A stretch of 47,766 bases of DNA, from the NCBI GenBank assembly GCA_029547605.1, contig JAKPPB010000044.1, forward strand, positions 1 through 47,766. The letters are read 5' to 3'. Below the pieces are notes generated by a model, which searched no databases, was not told the origin of the DNA, and saw nothing but the letters and a program-made list of their open reading frames with translations. Position numbers and translations under genes: made by a program. Numbering within the stretch: the first letter of the stretch is position 1; the number at the start of each line of letters is the position of its first letter. Origin of the DNA: Methanobacteriota archaeon. Lineage in GTDB: Archaea > Halobacteriota > Methanomicrobia > Methanomicrobiales > Methanospirillaceae. This document shows, in pieces, positions 40,459 through 47,766 of this stretch.

Positions 40459-41109
40459 ATGCCAGAAGATCAGAGGGCGGGGGAGAGGAATGCGATGGTG
40501 GACACCCAGATCGCGGCCCGCGGCGTGAGAAACCCCCGGGTCCTCCAAGCAATGCGTACGGTCCCGCGGCACCTCTTCGTACCCGCCGCTTACGAGAGTG
40601 CCGCATACCGCGACGGCCCCCTCCCCATCGGGCATGGCCAGACCATCTCCCAGCCCTATATCGTCGCACTGATGACCGAGCTCCTCGACATCTCCCCGGG
40701 CGACAGGGTGCTCGAGGTCGGGGCAGGCAGCGGGTACCAGGCGGCGGTGCTGGCAACGCTTGGAGCAGAGGTCATCACCATCGAGAGAATCCCCGAAGTG
40801 GCAGCACTGGCGGAGGAGAACCTCAGGAATGCGGGTGTGCACGGCGTTCGCGTGGTGGTTGCAGACGGGTCGGAAGGCTATCCGCAGGAGGCCCCGTACC
40901 AGGCGATCCTCGTCACCGCCGCGACGCCCCGTGTACCCGAGCCTCTCATCTCCCAGATGGCTGAGGGCGGCAGGCTGGTGGCCCCGGTGGGGGGGCGCGA
41001 CGTCCAGGAGCTGGTCAGGCTCGTGAAGAGGGAGGGCAGGGTGGAGAGTACATTTTTCGGCGGTGTCGTCTTTGTGCCGCTCCTTGGGCGGCACGGGTGG
41101 GAGGTCTGA
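40459..41109 (+). CDS. pcm: Protein-L-isoaspartate O-methyltransferase
   Basis: The 216-residue SAM enzyme repairs isoaspartyl damage. It has the family start 'VDTQIAARGVRNPRVLQAM', the 'GPLPIGHGQTISQPYIVALM' active-site loop and motif I 'RVLEVGAGSGYQAAVLA'. GAGGAGAG lies just before ATG 40459. It follows sufB by 27 nt and precedes the cyclase gene by 4 nt, so it is part of the long plus-strand run. Confidence 0.95.
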   Translation: MPEDQRAGERNAMVDTQIAARGVRNPRVLQAMRTVPRHLFVPAAYESAAYRDGPLPIGHGQTISQPYIVALMTELLDISPGDRVLEVGAGSGYQAAVLATLGAEVITIERIPEVAALAEENLRNAGVHGVRVVVADGSEGYPQEAPYQAILVTAATPRVPEPLISQMAEGGRLVAPVGGRDVQELVRLVKREGRVESTFFGGVVFVPLLGRHGWEV

Positions 41110-41113
41110 AGCA

Positions 41114-41725
41114 GTGGCCTGGCACGATGTGACCCGTCCCCTGACCGGGAGGGTCGTCGTCTATCCCGGTGACCATGTCCCCACCATGGTGCAGGAGGAC
41201 AGGGGGAGGTATATCCTCTCGTGCCTGCACCTCTCCACCCATTCCGGCACGCACATCGACGCACCCTCCCACTATATCCGCGGTGGTGCCCCCGTCGATG
41301 CCATCCCTCCCAACCAGCTGATTGGGAAGTGCAGAGTCATCGACATAGGAGGGAAGGAGACAGAGATCGGGGCCGGGGCGCTCGCACCCGCACTCAGTGG
41401 GGTGGAGCGCCTCCTCGTCAAGACCTGGTTCTCCAGAGAGCACGGGTTCCGGGAAGACTACCCCGGGCTCTCTCGTGAGGCAGCGGATGCGGTCGCAGAG
41501 GCCGGGATCGGGTGCGTGGGGATCGACTCGCCGTCAATCGAGCCCTATTCAGGGGACGGAAGGGTCCATATCACCCTCCTCTCCCAGGGGATTGCAGTCA
41601 TAGAACTCCTTGACCTTTCGCGCGTCAGGGAGGGGGATTACTGGATGGTGGCGCTGCCCCTCCGGCTGGAAGGGCTTGACGGCTCACCCTGCCGGGTGCT
41701 TCTCCAGGACAACGGATCATGGTGA
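41114..41725 (+). CDS. Cyclase/kynurenine-formamidase-like metal-dependent hydrolase
   Basis: The 203-residue product opens 'MAWHDVTRPLTGRVVVYPGD' (GTG read as Met), the usual family start, and has the metal-binding 'STHSGTHIDAPSHYI' motif. Members hydrolyse N-formylkynurenine, related amides or cyclic compounds; the role in methanogens is not known. The GTG at 41114 is chosen because GGAGGT lies 9 nt upstream in the pcm stop region. It is followed 5 nt later by the cysteine-rich protein gene. Confidence 0.85.
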   Translation: MAWHDVTRPLTGRVVVYPGDHVPTMVQEDRGRYILSCLHLSTHSGTHIDAPSHYIRGGAPVDAIPPNQLIGKCRVIDIGGKETEIGAGALAPALSGVERLLVKTWFSREHGFREDYPGLSREAADAVAEAGIGCVGIDSPSIEPYSGDGRVHITLLSQGIAVIELLDLSRVREGDYWMVALPLRLEGLDGSPCRVLLQDNGSW

Positions 41726-41730
41726 CCTGA

Positions 41731-42327
41731 ATGGATTTTCTCCACGACGCAGTACAAAAACTCAAAGGACTCTCCCTGCACTCGGGGTGCGAAGACGGAA
41801 ACATTATCCTTAGGGTGAACCCGGAACGCACCGTCTGCCAGTTCGAGCGCGGGGCCTGCATGGAAGCGGTCTTTGGCGGCCGGGTCGCGGAGTTCGTCAC
41901 CTTCGAGCCCACCCGGGCCACGACGAGGCTTGGGTTTCTCTTTGACGCAACACTCGAGAAGCCGGCACACAGGGCGGCGGCATGCGCCATTATCAATGTG
42001 ATGGCCGGGTTCCTCTGCCTCTCGCGGGTGCGAAGATCGTGTCCCCCGGAGTGCCACGAGGCGTGCAGGACAGATCTCCTGCGGGAGTTAGGCGACCGGC
42101 GGGTGGGGGGACTCGAGATCCCTGCACATGCCATGGAATCGTTCCCCTACCGGGGCACCGGTGTGTGTGACGTGACGCTGGTCGCCGGCGAGGGGCTCAT
42201 CTCCCCCGAAGCCCGATCGCTCCTGGAAGGGCCGGACCGCGACAGGGCCCTCCTTGTCGGCCCTTCCACTTCAGGAGTGGCAAGCCTCGCCAGACTGCGC
42301 CACTGGTGCCCTTACGGGAAAGGATAA
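41731..42327 (+). CDS. Unknown cysteine-rich protein of the suf-glm run
   Basis: I do not recognise a named family in this 198-residue product. It has ten cysteines at 20, 36, 43, 85, 96, 104, 108, 112, 146 and 193, of which CPPECHEAC (104-112) is a C-x3-C-x3-C arrangement like some Fe-S sites. No membrane segment or signal is visible. It starts 5 nt after the cyclase gene and ends 30 nt before glmM. Its position beside sufCB might point to Fe-S binding, but this is inference. Confidence 0.65.
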   Translation: MDFLHDAVQKLKGLSLHSGCEDGNIILRVNPERTVCQFERGACMEAVFGGRVAEFVTFEPTRATTRLGFLFDATLEKPAHRAAACAIINVMAGFLCLSRVRRSCPPECHEACRTDLLRELGDRRVGGLEIPAHAMESFPYRGTGVCDVTLVAGEGLISPEARSLLEGPDRDRALLVGPSTSGVASLARLRHWCPYGKG

Positions 42328-42357
42328 CTCTATTTCTCACGTTTCCGATTCATATCC

Positions 42358-43635
42358 ATGCGTTTTGGCTCCTCCGGAATCCGGGCCCTCTACGGGCGCG
42401 GACTTGTTGACGCCGCGCTTGCGCTCGGACGGGTCCTCGGGAGGAGGCACCCGGAGGTGGTGGTCGGGAGGGACACCCGGACCACCTCGCGGGTCATAGA
42501 GAACGCCTTTTCGGCAGGCGCGCTTTCTGAGGGAGCGGTGGTACGCTCTGTGGGGCTCGTGCCCACCCCCGCTGTGGCAGGGGCAGTCCCGGCGGGGGGT
42601 GTGGGCTGTATGGTCACTGCTTCACATAACCCGGAAGAGTACAACGGGCTCAAGGTCTTCAACCCGGGGGGATCTTCTCTGCTGAAGTCACAACAGGAGG
42701 AGACAGAGCGTCTCCTTACAGAAGAGATAGCGGCGGGAGGGCTCACTTCACCCCCCGGACATTTCGGGACGATGACCAGGGACGACATCCTTAGCACCTA
42801 CATCGAGGGGATCATCGGCGAAGTGCACTGCGCGCGCGAAGTGAGGGTAGTACTCGACTGTGGGAACGGTGCCGGGAGCGTGGCGAGTCCCGGAATCCTC
42901 CGGGGGATGGGCGTCGACCGGAAGTGCATCAACTGCTGCCCTTCGGGCCACTTTCCCAGGCCGTCGGAGCCGCTCGAGGAGAACGTGAGATACCTCGGCT
43001 CCCTTGTGAGGAGATGGAATGCGGACGGGGCAGTGGTCCACGACGGGGATGCCGACCGCATGATGGCCTTTGACTCCCGTGGACGCTACATCTCCGGGGA
43101 CCACCTGCTGGTCCTCTTCACCCGGTTTCTGGGCGCACAAAAGGTGGTGACCACCACCGATGCGAGTATGGCGATCGAGGAATGGGCCGAGGTAAGACGG
43201 ACGCCGGTCGGGGACAGCTATGTATCTGAGGAACTGGTGCGGTGGGGGGATCTCGGAGGCGAGCCTTCGGGTGCCTGGATCTTCCCGCGACACTCGCTCT
43301 GCCCCGACGGGCCGTATGCCGCGGCACTCTTCTGCAGGATGGCATCAGAATGGGACATTGCAGCCGAACTCGATGTCATTCCCATGTACCCCGTCCTCCG
43401 GGCCTCGCTTCCCTGCACAAGGGCACCTGACGTGATGAGGGCGCTGGGCGCGGCGGTTCCCACCGATGGCATCCGGGTAGAGGAAGAGGACGGGTGGTAC
43501 CTTGTACGGGCATCAGGGACCGAGCCGAAGATCCGGGTTACTGCCGAGGGGAGGACGCGTGACGCGGCGGAGGCACTCCTTGGGAAGGGCCTTTCTGCGG
43601 TCAGGCAGTGGAAAAAGGAAATAAAGCGGCAGTGA
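42358..43635 (+). CDS. glmM: Phosphoglucosamine mutase GlmM
   Basis: The 425-residue product converts glucosamine 6-phosphate to the 1-phosphate. The active-site serine loop 'MVTASHNPEEYNG' and the metal site 'VHDGDADRMMAFD' are clear, and the phosphate-binding loop 'VRASGTEPKIRVTAEG' is near the C-terminus. It begins 'MRFGSSGIRALYGRG', usual for archaeal GlmM. It is the first of four consecutive UDP-GlcNAc genes, 13 nt before the first GlmU-like gene. Confidence 0.93.
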   Translation: MRFGSSGIRALYGRGLVDAALALGRVLGRRHPEVVVGRDTRTTSRVIENAFSAGALSEGAVVRSVGLVPTPAVAGAVPAGGVGCMVTASHNPEEYNGLKVFNPGGSSLLKSQQEETERLLTEEIAAGGLTSPPGHFGTMTRDDILSTYIEGIIGEVHCAREVRVVLDCGNGAGSVASPGILRGMGVDRKCINCCPSGHFPRPSEPLEENVRYLGSLVRRWNADGAVVHDGDADRMMAFDSRGRYISGDHLLVLFTRFLGAQKVVTTTDASMAIEEWAEVRRTPVGDSYVSEELVRWGDLGGEPSGAWIFPRHSLCPDGPYAAALFCRMASEWDIAAELDVIPMYPVLRASLPCTRAPDVMRALGAAVPTDGIRVEEEDGWYLVRASGTEPKIRVTAEGRTRDAAEALLGKGLSAVRQWKKEIKRQ

Positions 43636-43648
43636 GAGGATAATTGGT

Positions 43649-44848
43649 ATGCAGTGCGTCATCCTGGCCGCAGGAGAGGGCAAAAGAATGCGGCCGCTCA
43701 CCGCGACCCGTCCAAAGGTCATGCTCCCACTCGCGAACCGCCCTATGCTGGAACACCTCGTCATGGCCGCACGCGACGCGGGAGTCTCCGATTTCCTCAT
43801 CGTCACCGGGTACATGGAGGCTGAGATCCGGAATCGTTTCGGCGATGGAAACGCGCACGGCGTCAGGATCGAGTATACGGTCCAGCGGCACCAGCGGGGC
43901 ACGGCTGATGCGCTTCTCCAGGCCAGGGACTGGCTTGACTCCGACTTCCTCATGATGAACGGGGACATGGTGGTCACTCCCGCCGACATCGCGAGGATCC
44001 TTGCGGCGGGCCCGGACTGCATGGCGGTCGCTCCCTCGGACCACCCGGAAGATTACGGGGTGGTCCAGGTCGAGGGAGACCAGGTCACAGGCCTTCAGGA
44101 GAAGTCGCGAGAGCCCCGTGGTGACCTGGTGAATGCAGGGCTGTACTGTTTCACGCCTGAGATCTTTTCGCTCCTCGACGGAGTGGAACTCTCTCCCAGG
44201 GGTGAGCTTGAACTCACCGATGCGCTGGCTGTCCTGATCCGGGAAGGGAGACTTACTGCGTGCAGGTTGGCATCCTGGATAGACGTAGGCTATCCGTGGG
44301 ACCTCCTCTCCGCGAACGAGCAGATGATGCACGATCTGGCCCCCTCAATCCAGGGGACACTCGAGGAAGGGGTGGTGCTGAAGGGGCCGGTCTCTGTGGG
44401 CGAGGGCTCGGTGGTCAGGGCCGGCACCTGCATCGAGGGACCGTGTATCATCGGGAGGGACTGCCGGATCGGCCCCCATGCCTATATCCGCGGGGCGACG
44501 ACGATCGGCGACGGGTGCCACATCGGCCACGCGACCGAGGTGAAGAACTCCATCGTGCTCCCAAAGACCAACCTCCCGCACTTCAACTACCTCGGGGACT
44601 CTGTCGTGGGAAGCGGGTGCAACTTCGGGGCCGGGACAAAGGTTGCGAACCTCCGCCATGACCGCGCCGAGGTGAAGGTGCGCGGGATATCCACGAAGCG
44701 GAAAAAACTCGGGGCCATCGTCGGCGACAGGGTGCAGACCGGGATAAACTGCTCGGTGAACGTCGGCGCGGTGATCGGGTGCGGGGCACAGATAGGGCCC
44801 CATGTGCTCGTAGATGGGTATATCGCCCCGGGAGCAAAGATACGATAG
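43649..44848 (+). CDS. glmU: Bifunctional sugar-1-phosphate nucleotidylyltransferase/acetyltransferase (GlmU-like, copy 1)
   Basis: The 399-residue product has the N-terminal 'MQCVILAAGEGKRMRPLTAT' pyrophosphorylase signature and 'MMNGDMVV', followed by a left-handed beta-helix with hexapeptide repeats. The helix contains 'HFNYLGDSVVGSGCNFGAG', 'KKLGAIVGDRVQTGINCSVN', typical of acetyl transfer to glucosamine 1-phosphate. It would therefore make UDP-GlcNAc in two steps. It is followed after 13 nt by a second, divergent copy. Confidence 0.9.
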   Translation: MQCVILAAGEGKRMRPLTATRPKVMLPLANRPMLEHLVMAARDAGVSDFLIVTGYMEAEIRNRFGDGNAHGVRIEYTVQRHQRGTADALLQARDWLDSDFLMMNGDMVVTPADIARILAAGPDCMAVAPSDHPEDYGVVQVEGDQVTGLQEKSREPRGDLVNAGLYCFTPEIFSLLDGVELSPRGELELTDALAVLIREGRLTACRLASWIDVGYPWDLLSANEQMMHDLAPSIQGTLEEGVVLKGPVSVGEGSVVRAGTCIEGPCIIGRDCRIGPHAYIRGATTIGDGCHIGHATEVKNSIVLPKTNLPHFNYLGDSVVGSGCNFGAGTKVANLRHDRAEVKVRGISTKRKKLGAIVGDRVQTGINCSVNVGAVIGCGAQIGPHVLVDGYIAPGAKIR

Positions 44849-44861
44849 CGAGGAGGTCGCA

Positions 44862-46019
44862 ATGCAGGCAGTGATTCTTGCGGCAGGTGAAGGCAGGAGG
44901 CTCCGGCCGCTCACCCGGAGCAGGCCAAAAGCCCTCATCCCGGTCGGCAACAGGCCATTGTTGGATTATGTGATCGATGCGCTTCTTGCGTGCGGGATCA
45001 GGGAGATCATCGTGGTGGTCGGGTACCGGAAGGAGCAGGTAATCCGGCACCTGAACACGCTCGATGTGAGCGTTGAGGTCGTGGTGCAGGAGAAGCAGCT
45101 TGGGACGGCCCACGCCCTGCTCCAGGCAAAAGACCTCATTGAGGGGCGATTCCTTGTGCTCCCCGGGGACAATTTCATCAACAGTGCGTCCATTGCCAGG
45201 ATCCGGGACGTCAAAAACGCGGTGCTTGTAAAAGATCACCCTTACCCCTCGAACTTCGGCGTCGTGGTGACAAAGAGGGGCTTTGTGACCCGTATCGTTG
45301 AGAAGCCTGCACTGGCACCGAGTTTCACGATATCCACCGGGATCTTCTCCCTCGACCCTGACTTCTTCTCCTTCATCCGCGAGAATGATATGACTGACGC
45401 GGTGGGGGCATTCACCGAGTCCGGGAAGAAGCTGCGGGCAGTCCCTGCCGATGACTGGCAGGATGCGGTCTACCCCTGGGACCTCCTGCAGATGAACCAG
45501 AAGCTGATCCCTTCGGCAGCCCCGGAAAAGGCAGGGGAGGTGTCGGGGACATGCGTTATCCAGGGCCAGGTCAGGATCGGAAAAGGGAGCAGGGTCGGAC
45601 CGGGGACCTGTATCGCAGGCCCCGTCGTGATCGGGCCCGGGTGCGAGATCGGCCCACATGCCTGCATCATGCCATTCTCGAGTATCGGGGCAAGGGTCAG
45701 GATAGAGCCATTCACCGTCGTGGAGAACGCCATCCTCATGGACGATACCGAGGTCGGGTCACACTCGAGGATAAAGGACACGGTCATCGGCGAGGGGGTC
45801 CATCTCGAGGACCATGTGAGCACGGTCACCGCGGCCCCGCTCATGGAGATCCAGGGAGAGCAGATCAAGGGACGGTTCGGTGCCATCCTCGGCGAGAAGG
45901 TCAGGGCCGGGCCCTTTACCACGTTTGAAGGGGCAATCGTGGGCAACAGCGTGAGGATTGGGGGAGGGTCGCGCATACGGTCGACCATGGCCTACGATGA
46001 CGGGGGCCTGGTGGTGTAA
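44862..46019 (+). CDS. GlmU-like nucleotidylyltransferase (copy 2, probably lacking acetyltransferase activity)
   Basis: The 385-residue product is a paralogue of the preceding gene with 'MQAVILAAGEGRRLRPLTRS' and 'VLPGDNFINSASI'. The beta-helix is present, but the acetyltransferase segment 'HFNYLGDS' is replaced by a sequence with 'DHVSTVTAAPLMEIQGEQIK', so the acetyltransferase site is probably missing. It may act as a sugar-1-phosphate nucleotidylyltransferase on another sugar. AGGAGGT lies 4 nt before the ATG. It is 13 nt from copy 1 and 2 nt from glmS. Confidence 0.85.
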   Translation: MQAVILAAGEGRRLRPLTRSRPKALIPVGNRPLLDYVIDALLACGIREIIVVVGYRKEQVIRHLNTLDVSVEVVVQEKQLGTAHALLQAKDLIEGRFLVLPGDNFINSASIARIRDVKNAVLVKDHPYPSNFGVVVTKRGFVTRIVEKPALAPSFTISTGIFSLDPDFFSFIRENDMTDAVGAFTESGKKLRAVPADDWQDAVYPWDLLQMNQKLIPSAAPEKAGEVSGTCVIQGQVRIGKGSRVGPGTCIAGPVVIGPGCEIGPHACIMPFSSIGARVRIEPFTVVENAILMDDTEVGSHSRIKDTVIGEGVHLEDHVSTVTAAPLMEIQGEQIKGRFGAILGEKVRAGPFTTFEGAIVGNSVRIGGGSRIRSTMAYDDGGLVV

Positions 46020-46021
46020 GC

Positions 46022-47761
46022 GTGTGCGGGATCTTCGGGTACTGCGGGAGGAGGAAAGCGGCACCCATCCTCGTGGAGGGGTTGCGTCGCCTTGAGTACC
46101 GGGGATACGACTCGTTCGGCATCGCGGTCGCAAATGACGGGATCACGGTGAAAAAGAAGCAGGGAAAGATATCCCTCGGTGGCGCGGATCTTTCCGGGAT
46201 AAGAGGCACGATGGGGATAGGCCACACAAGGTGGGCGACGCACGGTGTCCCGAATGACCAGAACGCCCACCCCCACCTTGACTGCCTGGGAAAAATTGCG
46301 GTCGTCCACAACGGCATCATCGAGAATTACGCGGCCCTGAAGCGGGAACTCCAGGACCGCGGGCATATATTCAGCTCGGAGACCGACACGGAGGTCATCC
46401 CACACCTCCTCGAGGAGGCGTTCCATGGAGACCTGGCGGCGGCGGTGGAGGAAGTCGTCCCCAGGCTTGAGGGCAGCTACGCACTCCTCGTGATTGCGTC
46501 GGGGTGCCCTGAGATGGTTGCAGCCCGAAAAAGGAGTCCCCTGGTCATCGGGGTGGGTGACCGGGCGTTCCTTGCGGCATCCGACGTAACGCCCATCCTC
46601 GAGCACACCGAGAGGGTCGTCTACCTCGAGGACGGGGACGTCGCGGCAGTCTCTACGAAGGGGATCGTGATACGCCAGGGGGAGGCGAACGTGGAGCGGC
46701 CCGTGAAAAGGATCGACTGGTCCCTTGCGGAGGTAAAGAAAGGGGGTTTCCCTCATTATATGCAAAAGGAGATCTTCGAGCAGCCGGAGGTCTTCTCTGC
46801 CACCATCAGGACATTGCGGGACGAGGAGATGCCCCGGATACTTGAGGGTATCCAGGGGGTAACGCTCGTTGCCTGCGGGACATCTTACCACGCCGCGCTC
46901 ATCTGCCGTTACCTCATCGAAGAGCACTGCAGCATTCCCGCGAGGGTGGAACTGGCGTCAGAGTTCAAGTACTCCACGCCCCCTGGGGGCGATATCGTAA
47001 TCGGCGTGAGCCAGTCAGGCGAGACCGCGGACACCCTTGCCGCCATCGAGAAGGCCCGCATGCACAACCACCCTACCCTCGCCATCACAAACGTCCTCGG
47101 GAGCACCGTTACCAGGATCGCTGACCACACCCTCTACATGAGGGCGGGCCCCGAGATCAGCGTCGCGGCCACCAAGTCGTTCATCGCGGAGCTCGCGGTC
47201 TTCTTCCACCTCGTCGACCGCCTCAGCGGCGGAAAGCTCGAACCGGTTCTCGGGAGCGGCCACCTTGCCATCGGCGAGGCGCTGCTCCAGGACCTTTCAT
47301 CCGCGGTGGAACTGTGCAGGGGCGCCCGGTCCATGTTCTTTGTCGGGCGTGGCACGTTCTACCCGCTTGCGCTCGAAGGCGCCCTGAAGATGAAGGAGAT
47401 CACATACATCCACGCCGAGGGGTACGCTGCAGGGGAGATCAAGCACGGGCCCTTTGCCCTCCTCTCACCCGAGACACCGGTGGTCGCCCTCTGCCCGCCT
47501 GGCCCGGCATTCCCCGCGATGTTCTCCAACATCAAGGAGATGAAGGCACGGGGGACCCCCATGGTCGTGATCGGTGCAAAGGAAAACCAGGAACTCGAGG
47601 AGGTATCTGACGTATTCATCCCGCTCCCCGAAGGAGGCCTGGTCTCCCACGTCCTCGCCTCGACCACACTCCTGCAGCTCCTCGCGTACCACACCGCGGT
47701 CGCACTGGGGAGGGACGTGGACCAGCCGAGGAACCTGGCAAAGAGCGTGACGGTGGAGTGA
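46022..47761 (+). CDS. glmS: Glutamine-fructose-6-phosphate aminotransferase GlmS
   Basis: The 579-residue product makes glucosamine 6-phosphate, the first committed step of the pathway. After removal of the initiator it begins with the nucleophilic cysteine of 'CGIFGYCG' (GTG start at 46022). The glutaminase domain has 'RWATHGVPNDQNAHPH' and 'VVHNGIIENY', and two SIS domains follow ('VACGTSYHAALICRYLIEEH' and 'GVSQSGETADTLA'; then 'FVGRGTFYPLALEGALKMKE'). The C-terminal 'NLAKSVTVE' is the family end. It is the last gene, 5 nt before the end of the window. Confidence 0.96.
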   Translation: MCGIFGYCGRRKAAPILVEGLRRLEYRGYDSFGIAVANDGITVKKKQGKISLGGADLSGIRGTMGIGHTRWATHGVPNDQNAHPHLDCLGKIAVVHNGIIENYAALKRELQDRGHIFSSETDTEVIPHLLEEAFHGDLAAAVEEVVPRLEGSYALLVIASGCPEMVAARKRSPLVIGVGDRAFLAASDVTPILEHTERVVYLEDGDVAAVSTKGIVIRQGEANVERPVKRIDWSLAEVKKGGFPHYMQKEIFEQPEVFSATIRTLRDEEMPRILEGIQGVTLVACGTSYHAALICRYLIEEHCSIPARVELASEFKYSTPPGGDIVIGVSQSGETADTLAAIEKARMHNHPTLAITNVLGSTVTRIADHTLYMRAGPEISVAATKSFIAELAVFFHLVDRLSGGKLEPVLGSGHLAIGEALLQDLSSAVELCRGARSMFFVGRGTFYPLALEGALKMKEITYIHAEGYAAGEIKHGPFALLSPETPVVALCPPGPAFPAMFSNIKEMKARGTPMVVIGAKENQELEEVSDVFIPLPEGGLVSHVLASTTLLQLLAYHTAVALGRDVDQPRNLAKSVTVE

Positions 47762-47766
47762 GGGGG

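Overview
The window is a gene-dense piece of a methanogenic archaeon's chromosome, most likely order Methanomicrobiales. The evidence is an AtwA-type methyl-coenzyme M reductase activator, the archaeal riboflavin enzymes RibK and RibL, TiaS, deoxyhypusine synthase, an archaeal mevalonate entry module, RPA with its OB-fold partner, a thermosome subunit and a high-GC sequence. Genus (Methanoculleus-like) is inference only. I see no tRNA, rRNA, insertion sequence, integrase or CRISPR array. Many genes have a TATA-like box about 25-30 nt before the start codon, which implies leaderless transcripts. Internal operon genes use GGAGG-type ribosome sites or 4-8 nt overlaps.

Layout. 1-3.5 kb: hisG (cut by the window edge), a DUF1015 protein, rimI and HMG-CoA reductase. 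3.5-8.1 kb: a Trm5-like tRNA methyltransferase, then a minus-strand operon HTH regulator > HMG-CoA synthase > thiolase > DUF35 protein. This is the acetoacetyl-CoA thiolase/HMG-CoA synthase complex with an added regulator, and with the reductase it supplies mevalonate for archaeal lipids. 8.1-9.6 kb: ribK-ribB. 9.7-18.9 kb: mixed housekeeping genes (a 53-residue protein, RPA pair, DUF1858, CbiZ with a cysteine-rich tail, ThiC, a stand-alone NrdD-tail-like zinc protein, deoxyhypusine synthase-pyrF, TiaS, an HTH regulator). 18.9-21.1 kb: thermosome subunit and a zinc-ribbon protein.

21.2-24.0 kb: pyruvate:ferredoxin oxidoreductase in the order porB-A-G-D, with two operator-like repeats upstream. 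24.1-27.1 kb: atwA, DUF134 and DUF5320. A CTCATATGAG palindrome sits just upstream of the TATA-like boxes of both atwA and DUF5320. 27.1-31.7 kb: YkgJ-type protein, truA, PHP protein, a dihydropteroate-synthase-like protein, a JAMM protein and ribL. 31.8-33.0 kb: a two-gene encapsulin system, an encapsulated-ferritin-like cargo with a C-terminal loading peptide and a family 1 encapsulin shell. 33.0-36.3 kb: an MrfA/MrfB-like helicase-exonuclease pair. 36.6-47.8 kb: a plus-strand run of HAD phosphatase, transglutaminase-like lipoprotein, sufC-sufB, pcm, cyclase, an unknown cysteine-rich protein, then glmM, two GlmU-like genes and glmS, which together make UDP-GlcNAc.

The most interesting items are the encapsulin/ferritin nanocompartment with an inverted repeat on its promoter, the shared palindrome linking atwA to DUF5320 around a DUF134 HTH gene, the paired repeats upstream of porB, and several uncharacterised cysteine-rich proteins.
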